A stretch of DNA of 64,000 bases from Styela clava (GCF_964204865.1 NC_135254.1:15195001-15259000), one strand, 5' to 3'; positions 12,801 to 25,297 are shown, numbered from the stretch's first letter. The notes: generated by a model from the letters alone, not told the origin. Numbers and translations: made by a program.

Positions 12801-15427
12801 CAAGTAACAGTCAATGAAGCACAAATATATTTATAGCTCATTTCATAAATCAAACCTTTTGTCTGATTCATCAAGGAAAATCGTCCAGCATTCTGTTTAC
12901 TCTGGAGAATATAGTATTATTGTGTTATATTTGTTCTCCATTGTTACAGCATATCCACAGTAAACAGTTCATTGGCATCTTCTTTAGTCATGTCGTTGAT
13001 CGTATTTGTTCTGCTTTATTTATGAGAACAGTAAAATCTGGCTTAGAGACGAGTTTGTAAATATCATGCAGCCGACTATTAGGGAATCAAAAAAAATTGA
13101 CTCTGGCACCGCATTTCAACAAACTTCGCTTCTGTCCCGACTCACAAGACTTCAAAATGTCGACTCTGTATGCAATTTTAATGTAAAAGCAAACACTCTA
13201 TCCCGACTTTATCCCACTGCTATGTAACAGTCAACATGGTCGATCAAATAATAATCTTTTATAATATATATATATCAAAGGCGAAGGGTCAGAGTGGAAG
13301 GAAACCGTAGTAGGGAAAGTGTCGTTGCTCGGAAATGCCACAATTAATATGCAAAATATAACAAGCACTGAGGAACTTGATCGAAAAATCACGGAAATCA
13401 AGTAAGTTGGTCGTGATGATTTAGGCTTCAATTTCAATAGCAAACAAGAGAGCTATGCTCAAATATATGGACACGTAGCGCCACCCAGTGGCAATAATTT
13501 TGATGACGTCATAGCGAAAAAAAGTCTTCGGGAGAAAAATTTTATCTTTAACCACTGAAAATATCAAAGCAATTGGTCCAGTATTCGAAGAGAAAAGCGA
13601 TTTTTTTAAAAATGGAGACGGAGACAAATAACAATAACAACAAAATTTTGAAACGATCGTTATGGCCACTAAACGTGTCCAATAATTCGTTATCGGGTAC
13701 AATGAAGTATGCGTACCAAGTATTTGTACCTAAAATTATGGCCTAACCTTAACCAGGTACACATACTACGTCGCGGTGTCCGCCATCTTGGTACGCATAC
13801 TTCAGGAGCGCCCGTTGTTGTAATGCCCGTTCTTGTTGTTAAAATCACAAATAACTGATTACAGTTTTGTTGTTACATGTTGTCAGAAACGCAATTTTTG
13901 AGGTAGATGCTTTTGAGGAATCGTTGGGTGATAGTGTTCTAAGAGACGAAAGTGAAAAGGCATCTTCCGCGAATGAGCGAGTGGTAACGCTGAAAAAGAA
14001 GAAGAGAGCGGTAAAATTTTTCAAAGAAAAATCAAAAATTGTGACAAGATCTATTGTACCAACTTCACCTATAAAGTTCAAAGCTCCAATGATTGGAGAC
14101 CATGTCGTCTGTTTGCATCAAGGATGGGCTTACTATACAGCCACTGTGGTCGAGTTTGACCCAACCGATCTTGTTTACACTGTTGATTGGGACGACGGCG
14201 ATCCTTCCGGCAGAGTGCAATCTTATCAGGTAATGGAGAATTTAGTTTTCAATTTTCATTATTCGCAATTTGAATCACAATTATACCTATAATTAAAAAA
14301 TGCAATTTTTATTCAATTTGTGTTTGCAACCTGATAAAAAGATATATCAATGGTAGGCTATTTGTGCCAAGTTCAGAAACTGTTTATGCTGTCAGCATAG
14401 TTAAACCACTGGCAACAGATTTTGATAGTGGCATATCATGGTAACAAAATTCTAGTAATTCGAAGAACGCCTCGTCTTCCGAACTGGGTAAAATTGTGAT
14501 TTGCTGTCTTATACAGGTCATATGTATATATATATATATATATATATACAACCATGATACGTCTGTTTTTCTTTATATATATATATATATATATATAAGA
14601 GATAGTGGAGATACCGAATGGTATGAATCCATTGAAAAGTTACTTTGCTATAGCACGTTTTAAAGAGAGGCTTCGAGCGCACATTCAATATTGTTCCTTT
14701 TTCGCACAGGATGTTGCAAAGGATGTTATTCCTGATTCTTCTGAAATAGGGGTTGGATCAATTGTAATTTTTCCACAAGGCTCCTATGGTGAAACTGAGG
14801 GAAATAATACAGGTGGAGAGCGTTATCACCAAGGCAAAATTACTTCAATTGACACAAGAGAAGATGGAATCACACGGTAAAAATACATTGTATTTTGCAT
14901 AAAATATAAACAAATAAATGGTATTTTGAGTGAAAATTAGATGAGAGTCGGTATAATTTTAAAAGCAATTAATAGACATCTGAGTCAAACACAATAAAAA
15001 GTAAATTGAACGAAGTGCGACTCGAAATATTCCCTATCCAGTTTCAGAACTTGATGTACTGTCAAACTGCCACATATTGTGATTTAACGTAGTAATACTT
15101 CATTTTTGTAGAAGATGTATTTTTTGTGATTGAGCTGTGGATAGCGTCTTTATGATAACTATTACAGAACAAGCAAATTCCTTAAATACAAATACGTTGT
15201 GTCGTAACTAAATTAGATGCTTATTATAAAATGTAGATCTTTGACCCTTAATTCTTAAATTTAGGTATAATGGAATACACACGAAAAATAAAGATGATGG
15301 CAAGTGGGTGACATTCAGAGGCTACAATTCTTCTTTCCAAAATTTGACGTTGAATCAACTACGTATTTCACCGAATGCTATGGATGCACTTATGGCTTGC
15401 AAGCAAGCTTTCAATTTGAATGGCTGA
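6865..15427 (+). CDS. Tudor-TIR-TIR-Tudor protein, predicted 845 residues
   Basis: Fifteen phase-compatible exons: 6865-6922, 7039-7208, 7930-8068, 8421-8583, 9471-9627, 9708-9792, 9897-10094, 10409-10599, 10670-10895, 11709-11920, 12260-12404, 13281-13401, 13887-14229, 14710-14876, 15265-15427. Order: MGSSGS start fitting N-myristoylation; coiled coil about 26-64 (LLRRLEEKQTEIERLKAANQ); Tudor-like module (GDHVV...IEWDDGDPTGRV...VGSKVLF...) about 104-257; TIR1 about 273-430 (IDVFISYA, DPRDIVSHL, SDEYASNDRCRMEFQYA); TIR2 about 471-600 (PDIFFSYCW, DPREIADKL, SNEYANSDNCRMELQYAG); basic linker (KKKKRAVKFFKEKSK); second Tudor-like module about 692-845. The glutamate used by NAD+-cleaving TIR domains appears present in both TIRs (E338 in NEAG; E525 in RLES). 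TIR domains assemble in immune signalling or hydrolyse NAD+; Tudor-like folds often bind peptides or modified residues. Function is inferred only. The start ATG is the first reasonable one; a further 5' exon is possible. AATAAA at 15533-15538. Confidence 0.85.
10125..10220 (+). repeat. Intronic repeat, copy 1
   Basis: Lies in the intron after exon 7 of the TIR/Tudor gene. It shares blocks such as gtcaca.gtaacagtcaa and ttttgtctgattca with 12790-12890 in another intron of the same gene. The two introns are not at equivalent positions in the TIR repeats, so this is more likely a dispersed repeat than an intron duplicated with its exons. Confidence 0.55.
11261..11660. mobile_element. Possible degraded hAT-like element in an intron
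   Basis: The left edge (taggggtgtgtaacattt, then ggtgggccac) and right edge (gttgtggcccgcgggccgta) recall the GGCCCGCGGGCC-rich ends of hAT elements. I could not find matching terminal repeats or a target duplication, so boundaries are approximate. It sits in the 0.8-kb intron between exons 9 and 10 of the TIR/Tudor gene. Confidence 0.35.
12790..12890 (+). repeat. Intronic repeat, copy 2
   Basis: Partner of 10125-10220, located between exons 11 and 12 of the TIR/Tudor gene. Same order of conserved blocks, with small indels. Confidence 0.55.
13695..13813. mobile_element. Palindromic MITE, copy 1
   Basis: About 120 bp with inverted arms: gaagtatgcgtaccaag on the left and cttggtacgcatacttc on the right, around a cctaaccttaaccaggtac core. 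Related copies lie at about 55096-55156 (half), 58634-58743 and 63462-63591. This copy is in the TIR/Tudor gene intron between exons 12 and 13. Confidence 0.75.
14523..14597. repeat. TA dinucleotide microsatellites
   Basis: Two runs of (TA)n separated by about 30 bases, inside an intron of the TIR/Tudor gene just before exon 14. Confidence 0.9.
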
Positions 15428-16444
15428 GGTTTAACAAAATATCACTGTCTTCTGATTAAACAGTATTAATACCTTGTTAACTATAGTTCGTAGTTTTCAG
15501 TTCACAATTTATATATATATTACTTTGTCTTAAATAAATATTATGCATTACAAATAAATTCACGGTTTATATTTTTGTATCTAACCAACGATTATCATGT
15601 AATATAAATATATATATATGTGATTAAGTTATACTGTACTGTTTTTGTTGTCATCTTGATGAAAACAGAGCTTTTACAAATGCCTAGCTGTCAATTTTTA
15701 ATGGGCCTTAATTAGTATGCTGGTTGATATTCTACAAGTTTTATTGAGGAGAGGTGATTAAACGCGATTCACAGATTTCAGCAGCAACCCTCCTAGTGCA
15801 TCGATGACTTGAGATGTAACGAGAGAGCAATGGTTATATATGTGGACACGACATTCCAATGACTATGCGCAGTATCTGTCATTTATTCGCCTCACACTTG
15901 GCTCTTGACGAGCAGCTGCACTTTCAACAATAAGTGCATTACATAGGCGTAGATAGGAGGGAGCGAGAGGGGCCATGACCCCTCCCAAATTTCCAAGATT
16001 TTCATTCCTAATCAACCAGTTTTTGTGACATTTACTATTCGGTCGCAGTCATGCTTGCTAATTACATTGCATCGTGTGATATTTCGGGGAAAGAACAACT
16101 AAGCATTGATTTGAGGTATGTGGGCGGTAGCGAAGTGTGCGAGCGCTTCACAGGATTTGGAAATGGATTCCGTTTCTGCCAAATCAATTTTATCAAATAT
16201 TTTGGCCCACCTCACTGGGATAGGACTGGATCAAATTGAGACGTATAAGGGTGATTTCAGTTGGTCTTTCTCATAATTATCGATAAGGGAGGGAATTTCA
16301 AACAATCCGTCTCAAAACTAATTTAGTCGTCGATGACGTAATCTGTGGTGTTTTGTCTACACTTCAATTGCTTCACCCAAATGGTAATCTGCAAACTGCC
16401 GGAGAAAATTGGATTATGACGTAATAATGAACGAATGCATGATG
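15428..16444. other. Intergenic spacer after the TIR/Tudor gene
   Basis: Contains the AATAAA (15533-15538) and short TA-rich tracts. About 15942-16010 (cataggcgtagataggaggg, then ccatgacccctccc) looks like the end of a degraded transposable element, but no partner end was found. No gene is evident. Confidence 0.5.
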
Positions 16445-16982
16445 GAGTAACTCAAAGTGACTATGAGGACACCGAGTGCAATGATGCGTATCGGCCGCCA
16501 TTCTGGGTCCGGCGAAGCGCGGGTCCGCAACCAGGCTCAGTCTGTTTTGGCTTCGTCAGTCTACTGATCAGGTTTCGTTAGTCATTTAGTCTTTGATTTG
16601 TAACTGTTTTGGATTTCATTCTGGTGAGTTTAGTATTTTTCTTTTGCTGTTTGCCTAGTATAATAATAATTCTACCGTGCGGTTTCGTGAAAGCTGTGAT
16701 AGTATCTCATCTTAACCGCACTGCGTCTTGGGCACTGAGCTTCAAATACATATGGAGCAAACTTCTCTCTCGTTTTGTGTTGGGTTGCCTGTTTTTCGTA
16801 TACTCTTGTAGCGAAAGAGATAATGATTGAAGTAAGCAAACATAGTACGGTGCCTAGCAGTACGGTACCGTATTCGTAACAATATCTGTGTTTACTGGTT
16901 TATGGGATCTTTGCTGTTCAGATTTTGTTTCATTTAGTCTTTCTACATGTTGACATGCTGTAAAGGTATGAAGTTTAATGGT

Positions 16983-17318
16983 GCGGCGGTGTGGCTCATC
17001 GTGCTAAGCGTTAGGAATACGCTCGCCACCGCATCTCTGATTACCCTGCGAGGGTTCGCAGGTTCGAATCCCATGCGGGGTAGTTATGTGCGAGAGGATT
17101 GCTCGACTCCTCGCCGTCGTAGGGTGGTTTACGTAACCGCTGGTTGGTTACGGCTTCCTCCACCATCAAGTCTATGCTTCCGAAAAACAAATAACTAAAA
17201 CTAATCCCATACCCGACATGGACTGGTAACCGGACGAGAGGCCGTGGTTCGCCATATGGTTAAGTCGTCTTATCGGCTTTCCTCTCCCTCGGGATAAATA
17301 TGTAATTCATATCCTATC
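16983..17318 (+). mobile_element. tRNA-derived SINE, copy 1
   Basis: About 335 bp. It starts with a tRNA-like head having an A-box-like tggctcatcgtg at 16992-17003 and a perfect B box ggttcgaatcc at 17061-17071, the internal RNA polymerase III promoter. The body ends in cctctccctcgggataaata. A second, closely similar copy lies at 26439-26782. The A box of this copy is slightly degraded relative to the second copy. Confidence 0.85.
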
Positions 17319-18996
17319 CTAATGTGTGAATCCTACAGGATTAATGAGTTTGATTACTGAAAAATGGTAACTTGTACCCAGAATTTAAAAAAATAACAAA
17401 TGTCACATATTTTATGAGGTAATTTGTTTTCGAAAATCTTGCATTCTAAAATAAAGCTCACTGTAGAAATTATAGTAAGAGGTAGAGTAGTTCGTTGTTC
17501 TGAACTTGAAATTTTTCACAGATGGAAAGTGTACCTGTCTGTCTGTAGGTTCTGTTAGGTGTCATTTATATGCAATTGCTCTACAAATGATATTACAGTA
17601 TAAAATCATCTGTATCATAATCTTGCTAGCCTATGTGATGAGCAAGATTGTTTTTATTCAACAATTATCAAAATTCCTTGCAGGTCGAAAAAGAAATCTT
17701 CATTATTTGTGAAGCAGGAGCGGAAAGGGAAATTGGACAATGTGCTCCATGGCCGCCCATACTCGCAGAACGTTGATTCGCCTACAAATTAATAAAAGAT
17801 TAAGGGTTTTCTTACAGCATTTAAAAACAGTAAAATGCCTTATCTGTCGGGTCGCGCAACCATGTAAAATCCATTGATGCCGCGATAAAGACCCTAGGAA
17901 GAAAAACTTGACTTCTTACTCTTTTTCTAATAAAGCACATCAATATGTGCACAAAGTCTTAAATGTCACACCCAAGCGTCATAAGAAGATGGTGCTAAAT
18001 TCTTCCAGCTGAGCCTGGTTTCACAAAATTTGCTTTTCATTTGATTCAGCTAAATGGCAATGTTTTTTCAATGTAGTGTACTTTTTAAAGTGAAGCTTTA
18101 CCATCGTTTAAGTCTTCCTATGTATTTGATTATGACTATGTCCATCGTATTTCAACGGGATGGCTAAAACCGAATGCCTAAATATTCAGAATTTGTTCAA
18201 AAATAGATTTTCAAATATAGAACATATTCTATACTGAAAATAACTTTAATTACAAAACTGCATTATTCTGTATGTATTTGCTTCAATCACATTTGAAATA
18301 GCGCAAAGATGAGGACCTTTGTTATCACATTTTTGCATGCGTTTGATGAACATTGCTTTGCCCTGCTTGATCGATGCCAAATGTACGTCTCAATCGACAA
18401 TTTGCGAATTTTGATTTTTCAAAATGTTGCTAATGGAACTAAATCATTATATTGAATATAACAAACTTCTAATATATTTGACTGTTGAGTTTTGGACATC
18501 TTGATATCAGGCTTCCATTCCATAAAGTGCTTATACTACAGTCAGAACCAGAGCATTCTGCTTGGTGGGCTTCATTTTTGGGCGGGTGTTTCCCAATTTA
18601 GGAGGTGGTAAATGTTTCGCTATTGCGATTAAAACTATTTGGAGCAGTAATGTGAAAGTGTGGAAATCATGTTTACTTGTTTTATATCAGTGGAAATCTC
18701 CGCCATGTCAAGAGTAAATATGCTTTAGTTAGTTCATGAGCAGTCGAACTCGGCCTAGTGTGGATCTCGTGCTTGAAAATGTAGTTGTTTAGGCGATTAC
18801 ACAGTACACACTATATATAAGTGGAAATAATTGTTTTTGACTGATCTCATAAAAACGCAATAACCTCCACGAGAGAGAAGTTCACCAAAGTCAAAACGGG
18901 ATCTTCAGATGATCCCGCAAAATGAGAGAGAATCGCATATTATTCCATATATATAGTGATAGCTCGGGGACTACAAAGACATATTATATTGTGATC
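17319..18996. other. Gene-free stretch left of the hAT element
   Basis: AT-rich sequence without convincing open frames, RNA genes or repeats. It may be internal sequence of transposon copy 1 if the inferred ends are right. The final eight bases are the left target duplication of the hAT element. Confidence 0.5.
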
Positions 18997-21151
18997 TAGG
19001 CTTGCACGTAATTTACGGATTTACGGAATTACGTAATTATTTGGAGTTACGGAAGGGAAGTTACGAATTACGTAAAGTCGTAATTATTGCATTGAAACGA
19101 GCTTTCTTCAAAGCAGTCAATTTCGTCGATTGCGAAAAATGAAAGCTCAACAAGTAGAAGAGAGTTCCGGTATTCGCAGCCGTTTTTCTCTCTCTTGTTA
19201 CGTAGGTGAAGGAAGGCATGAAGCGTTGCCATTTACTAACCTATTATCAACTTATCTGGCATGGCCAATGTAAATTATTAACGTAGTTAAGGGGGAAGAA
19301 CTGAGTAGGGCCGTTTGACGCCAACACACCTGGTTTTAACTTCTCCCGCAACTTAACCGTAGATAAAGGATAGAATTGCGATGAGACTGATTGACGCCAA
19401 CACACCTGATTTCAACTTCTCTCGCATCTTATCTAGCATGGCCATGGCCAATGTACATAATAACCGTAGATAGGGGGAAGAATTGTGTTAAGACCAATGG
19501 ACGCTAACACGCCCGGTTTCAACTTCTTCGGGTGAAGTGACTAATGAACGCAGGGGATCAATCTATCAAACACGGTCTATCAAACATTTGTATCCATATT
19601 ACTTTTATTTATCATTTACTTGTTCCAGTTTTCCGTTACTTATGGTATATATGTTTCGTTTCTATGTTATAGTCACGCGTTTAAATAGTGGGAATTCCCC
19701 ACCAAGTGTGGATTAGCAATGCTTAACCATTCTTTATTGTTAATATCAACACTTGATATATGAACATGGAATATCATACTGTTTTTGGCTGTTTTATTTC
19801 AGACTTGGGGTATAAACAGGAAAATATCCATAACCTTTCAACACGACGAACTTGTGAAATTTAACGAAGAGCTTTCGCGACGAATTGGAACCAAATAAGC
19901 GAAAAGAGCGATTGATCACTCGCGCCAATTCCTCGCCGTGATAATTAATGTCGCGCGTATCAAATAGCAATATGACGACAAAAGAGAGATTGCGAAATGA
20001 ACCAACGCAACTTCGTCTTCTCGGCATCGGTAAAGCGATTGAGACGGCAGAGAAACAAAAAAACGACGGATTCCTCGCGGACCGCTAAAAATTTTAACTG
20101 CTATCAAATATGAGCCAGTGTGTTTATTCTGTGAGAGATCCATTTTCTATTACAAAATCTTGATGTTCTGTTAACGGTTTTATCGTTATATATCAGTCCG
20201 GACTTGGCCTTGCTCATGATGTTTTTCACAATTCTTCTCAATATTTCGGCCATATATGATTAACTGTCCCACCAAATGCGGCAACTTATTTTGGTTTATC
20301 GTCGACTTGAATACCACCGGCACTCGACCAAATTTGTGTCAATCTTGGCCGATAGGATCGCCGACTTGAGTTAGCAAATAAATGTCGTGAGTGTAAAATA
20401 AATGTCACAAAATGCATTGTTTTGCGATATAACTTTGTATTTTCGGAGAAGGCATATCATGTAAGTTCGGTATTTAAATTATACGCAAATAAATAATATT
20501 TGATCTAAATTTATCGCAAATAATGTTATAAACATTCAGTCCGCGAAATGATTAAATGTAAAATGAAGCATTGTAATCGGAATATCGTCAATAAGTCGAC
20601 ATCAATAATTATTATTATAAAATGCTAACAAGGCAGTAATGTCGGATAATGCAGAAGACGCTGCAAAAACAAGTCTTCGTCGCGAGGAAATCGCAAGTAT
20701 AATCAAACGAGAGAATACGCTCGTCGTTGGTTAATAAATTAGAAACCCGTAATTTTTATTCAGTACTAAGGTGGTTTTAAAAAACTATCGTTTTCATAAA
20801 TATCCGTATATCAGTGTCGGTAATGATAAAATAAAATTGATCGCATAAAAATGGGACGGTTAATTTGCGAAGGTGATAAAGGAAAACCAAAGCTAACACA
20901 AAAGATAAAAATCAGAATAAAATTAATTTGAATTCACCCCTTGATATTTGTATTTAACATTTGCCGCCGGCGTGTAGTACTGCCAAGAATATGAAAACCC
21001 AATTTCAATGTCCCATTCGGAAAAGATGTGGATTCAATTGGTTGTTATGATAGGTTTAAATGCGTGGAAAAATATCGCAATTACGGGGTCATTACGTAAT
21101 TGATTTTGCCGTAATTACGGAATTGATTTTTGTCAATTACGTGCAAGCCTA
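18997..21151. mobile_element. hAT-type DNA transposon, 2155 bp, non-autonomous
   Basis: Perfect terminal inverted repeats: taggcttgcacgtaatt on the left and aattacgtgcaagccta on the right. They are flanked by an exact 8-bp duplication, ttgtgatc, at 18989-18996 and 21152-21159, the duplication length of hAT transposons. Both ends carry many ttacg/cgtaa subterminal motifs, as hAT transposase binding regions do. Internally there are about three diverged copies of a roughly 100-bp unit (19240-19545) and a 32-codon open frame starting at 20639 that could be a remnant of transposase. No intact transposase is present. Confidence 0.88.
19240..19545 (+). repeat. About three diverged tandem units inside the hAT element
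   Basis: Recurring blocks are gacgccaacacacctg (gacgctaacacgcccg in the last copy) followed by ttcaacttct, and ccgtagata...gaattg. Copies are unequal in length. Confidence 0.65.
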
Positions 21152-21402
21152 TTGTGATCGGAACACATAAGATAGAGAAAGACAATAAAATGTGGCCAAA
21201 TACATGTACATGGAAAGTCGATTCCGGTTAGCCACTCTGGGTAATGTTCTGTGGCCGTAAATTTCCGCTTCCTACGGGTCGTTTCATTCACCTGGTCCTC
21301 ATTCATTTTGCCAATACTAGTTTTTATAACGCCTAAATTAATATAAACTTGTTCAGTCTAATTTTAATAGTACTGTACATAGATACCACGAAATAAATCA
21401 AG

Positions 21403-24400
21403 ATGGTAGGATGCTCAGCACTGAATTGTACCGGAAGATATGAGAAGGGAAAAAGAATGTTCAGGTTTCCAACAGATCTTTCCAGGCGAAAACGATGGTC
21501 AATCAACTGCCGTCGAGATAAATGGTTTCCATCCAAAAATGCTCGTCTGTGCCAGGTGACATTTATGACGTTTTAATCTTGTGTAACCTTTTCACATTTA
21601 TTTAGTTTATATTTCTCATTTAAACGTTACCTAGTCCCTAGTGCATTGTAATTGCCCTAATAAATGTTATAATGGTCGTGTTAACACATTTCACTCCTTT
21701 TTAGGATCATTTTGAGAAATCTCAGTTTGAAGGTCAAAGATTGGATGGCAATACCAAGTTGAAACCAAACGCGATTCCTACCCTATTTGATGTCCCAAAT
21801 TGTCCGAAACTATTAACAAGCCAGCGACGTGTTCTTAAGCGTGCAATGTTAACCGAGGCAAAAAAGATTTCGTGTTCAGGCAGTGAGTAATTTAACAAAA
21901 TTTATGTAGGTAATTTAGTTCTCTCATTAATATTTGTTACATTTCAAAATATTTATAGATATAGCCGAGGAGCATTGCTACTATAGAAAAATAGAAAACG
22001 TTAGCGATGTTCAGTGCAAAGTATTTGTTAAGAATAACGAGATGCTGGAAGATTCTAGGGAAGAAAACAATGAGTTAGATGGAGGAGATACATTAGAACA
22101 GGTTGATGGCGAATGTGTTCAATGCAGAGAGAAAGAACTAGAGATCCGACGCTTAAAAAGACAAGTATGCCCATGTTTTATAATCAGCTGGCAGTTCAAG
22201 AAACAGAACAGACTTATACGGGATATTGGCTACTCCCACCAGGATAACTGAGTCAGGAGTTCTTGAATCTCTAATTAGGTGTAGTTTTCGTGCTTTTAAA
22301 GTGCATAGTAAAAGAATAACATGGTATTCATATACATCACACAGAAAGATGTACATCTCCACATAAGAAGTAAAACTCTTATTAGAAATTTACTGGTTTA
22401 CCCTAATTCAGAATTGTGTTCATATGCGTCTAGATCCATCAGTTGAAGCAAAAAAATAGATAATGTGGAGTTGAGGGTTGGTAGTTTTTTAAACAAAGAT
22501 CAAATGGATGCAATGAAGAATTCATCGGGAAAGCCAGTTATTTGGGAAAATGAGACTGTTTCAACAGCGCTTAAAATTCGGTGTGCAAGGGTGAAATTAT
22601 GATATTTATATTTATACATAGCTGTCATTTTCTTCATACATATAAAGCAGTTTATTTTCTATGGTCTTTGAACTGGACTGTCTTCGAAAAATAATGCTAT
22701 ATCAGAATGGTTATATTGTTTAATTTTTTCTTTTGAAACAAAGGATAAAACTCGGTATTCGTTTTGCTTTTAGGTACAAATTCCTTTGCAGTCTCGGCTA
22801 TCCATTGCCATCTTACCGCACACTGTGTCGGCGCATTGTCAGTTTAGACTTTGCTCCAGGAATACAGCACACTGTGTTGGAATGGATGCAATAAAAAGGT
22901 GTAAATATGACTGCGACAGAAAAGCTATGTTTTTTGATGCTTGATGAAATTCAAATAGCCAAGGCAGTGGATTTTGATCCCGGACTGCATCGTCTTATCG
23001 GATACATTAGTTCCGAATTTTCGACAGCAAAGGAACCTGACGTAGCATCCCATATTATATGTTTCATGGTTAAAGGCATAACAACAAAGTGGAAGCAACT
23101 AATAGGTCAGTAGAAACATAAGATCTTTGTACAAATCCCCGCTCATAATGCAAAAACGGCTTCGTACCAAATATGCGAAATATTGACATAAAAAGAGGAT
23201 TTAATATTTATCGAGTAATTGAGTGTATGTGACAAAATAACATTTTGCTATTTTAGCATATTTTTATACCGGCATGTCCGTAGCCCCATATCAGCTGTGG
23301 GGGATGATTAAACAGATTATATGTCACCTTGGAGAATGCGAATACAAGGTTGTTAATGTGGTTAGTACCATGGCTTCATCCAACCAGGGTATGTGGAAAG
23401 AAGCGGGAGTGATTACAAACAGGTAGAAGTTTGATGTATGTTAGTATTGGCTAAAATGTTACAATATATGGTCATTCATATTTTACACTTATACAGGTTT
23501 CAGATTTCACCATGTGTTGTTCATCCTTCCTATTTTGCTAATGAAAATTTATATTTTATGGCCGATGTGCCTCATCTGCTAAAAAATTTGAGATCTGCTG
23601 TATTAAAATACGATGTGGAACTACCAAAATCAACAGTAGAAAAATATAATTTGCCAACTTCAGTGGTGAGTTTTACTACTTAGTTATCATATTATGTATG
23701 TTTTCGTATGTGATAATATAACACATTTCATTATTTATCTTAAGGTATCCTCAAAATTTTTCCATGCATTGGTGGAGTTGCAAGATGGAAAAGAACTGAA
23801 ACTAGCACCTAAACTTGCGAGAAAAAATGTTAATCCATCACACTACGAAAAAATGCGAGTGAACACCGCCTCGCAGGTAAGTAAATATTCATTCAATTTG
23901 TTAATGATGGGTGTTCGGTACAGCAGTTTCCATCGTTTTATATTTTGGCAGTTACTGAGCCACACCACTGCATCGGCATTGAGAACACTTGTCGCACACA
24001 AAGCTATGGATGAAAATGCTTTGACAACCGCCTTCTTTTGTGAATTCGTGAATAATTGGTTTGATATAACCAATTGTAGACATATGGGAGATGCTCTATT
24101 CGAAAATTCTGAAAAAAAGGTGGAACTCTTATCTGAGGTGAATATTTTTAATTCGGAAATAGTCTGGTTGCTGGGTATTTGGGACGCCGGTTTTTTCCTG
24201 TTGGTGTTTGATCAGAATACCTAATGCTAGTTTGGAGCTTTTTTTAGTAGTAAACAATAAGGCGACAAGGACAAAAAAGAAGTTTATTTGAATTTTTTGA
24301 AACCATGTTTCAGGCATTGAACGTTATACAAAGTATAAAATTCGTGGGGACTGGATGGAAACCTGTGCAGTCTGGCTTGCAATTGTCAACAACCTCAATG

Positions 24401-25297
24401 CTTATATACACAAAAAGTTTGTGATGAATGGAAAACTTATTTTTCTCATGGCAGGAAGGCTTACACAGGATGCCCTGGAAAATTTATTTTCACAAGTACT
24501 AATGAAATATAGGTTTTATTTTAAATGTTATTTCATTGTAAAAGAAGTTTGTAGTATATTTAATTACTTTTCAGGTTCGTGGCAAGGGAGTTCAGCACCC
24601 GAAACCAACGCAATTTCGTGTGGCTGTTAAACTTATATCAGTCTCACAATTCATGACCACTCCGACCACGACAAATTATGACAACGACGACACACCCCAT
24701 TTACTCGAATTCATCAAAACAAATTTAGAAAACCAGCAATTAGACCCTGAAAAAACAACAAGTGAGAACTCCAGTGCAATGGAGGTGTTACTTGGCGCTG
24801 CAACAGCTTCCTTTGACACCTGTGAAGCAGATGCTTTGTATTATTTAACTGGTTGGGCTGTGTACAAGGAAGTAAAAAAACAAGACTGTGAAATTTACAA
24901 AGATGCTTTTGTTACTATGGATATTGTCAATCCCGATGAATGCCCACAATCGCTATTAACTCTTTTTCGGTCTTACACACATGATAAAAATTTGAAAATT
25001 GATAGTTTTACCCAACATTTGTGCCACCCATCCAAAAAAGCAATCTTATTTTTGCGCGAAGTAGAAACAATATTCCGCGCCAATGTTAATGCTTTTTTAT
25101 AATATAAGTTCGCCAGTTACTTTTCTGACAGAGTTGATAGCTCTAAATTTGATTTTCCATCTTGCCGCAATGCCGCTTTCAAAATTTTGAAACGTTTTCT
25201 TAATATAAGATTAAATATACACGCAAAAGAAGTAACAAATAAAATTATTGAAAAACAGTTTGCAAGTAAAGCTGCAGCAAGAGCTCAAGTCAAATAA
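21403..25297 (+). pseudogene. THAP domain P-element-like transposase, copy 1, inactivated
   Basis: Opens with a THAP C2CH zinc finger (MVGCSALNCTG...WSINCRRD...LCQ, then DHF), which in this family binds transposon ends. A coiled coil (QCREKELEIRRLKRQ) and the RNase H-like catalytic region follow. Recognisable exons: 21403-21555, 21705-21882, 21959-22164, about 22445-22590, 22774-23105, 23257-23422, 23497-23665, 23745-23876, 23952-24137, about 24314-24497, about 24575-25297. Landmarks: CSLGYPLPSYRTLCRR, LMLDEIQIAKAVDFDP, FMADVPHLLKNLRSAV, NNWFDITNCRHMGDAL, GRLTQDALENLFSQ. Lesions: an apparent frameshift at an A-run near 22450, an in-frame TAA at 22892-22894, a frameshift near 24411-24417 and an in-frame TAA at 25100-25102, after which homology to copy 2 continues to 25297. 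Splice sites are mostly intact, so decay is recent or the source is related to a domesticated gene. Confidence 0.85.

Noticed and set aside
17061..17071. Functional tRNA gene at the tRNA-like head
   Set aside because: The same head is part of a 335-bp repeated unit present twice, so it is a SINE rather than a tRNA gene.
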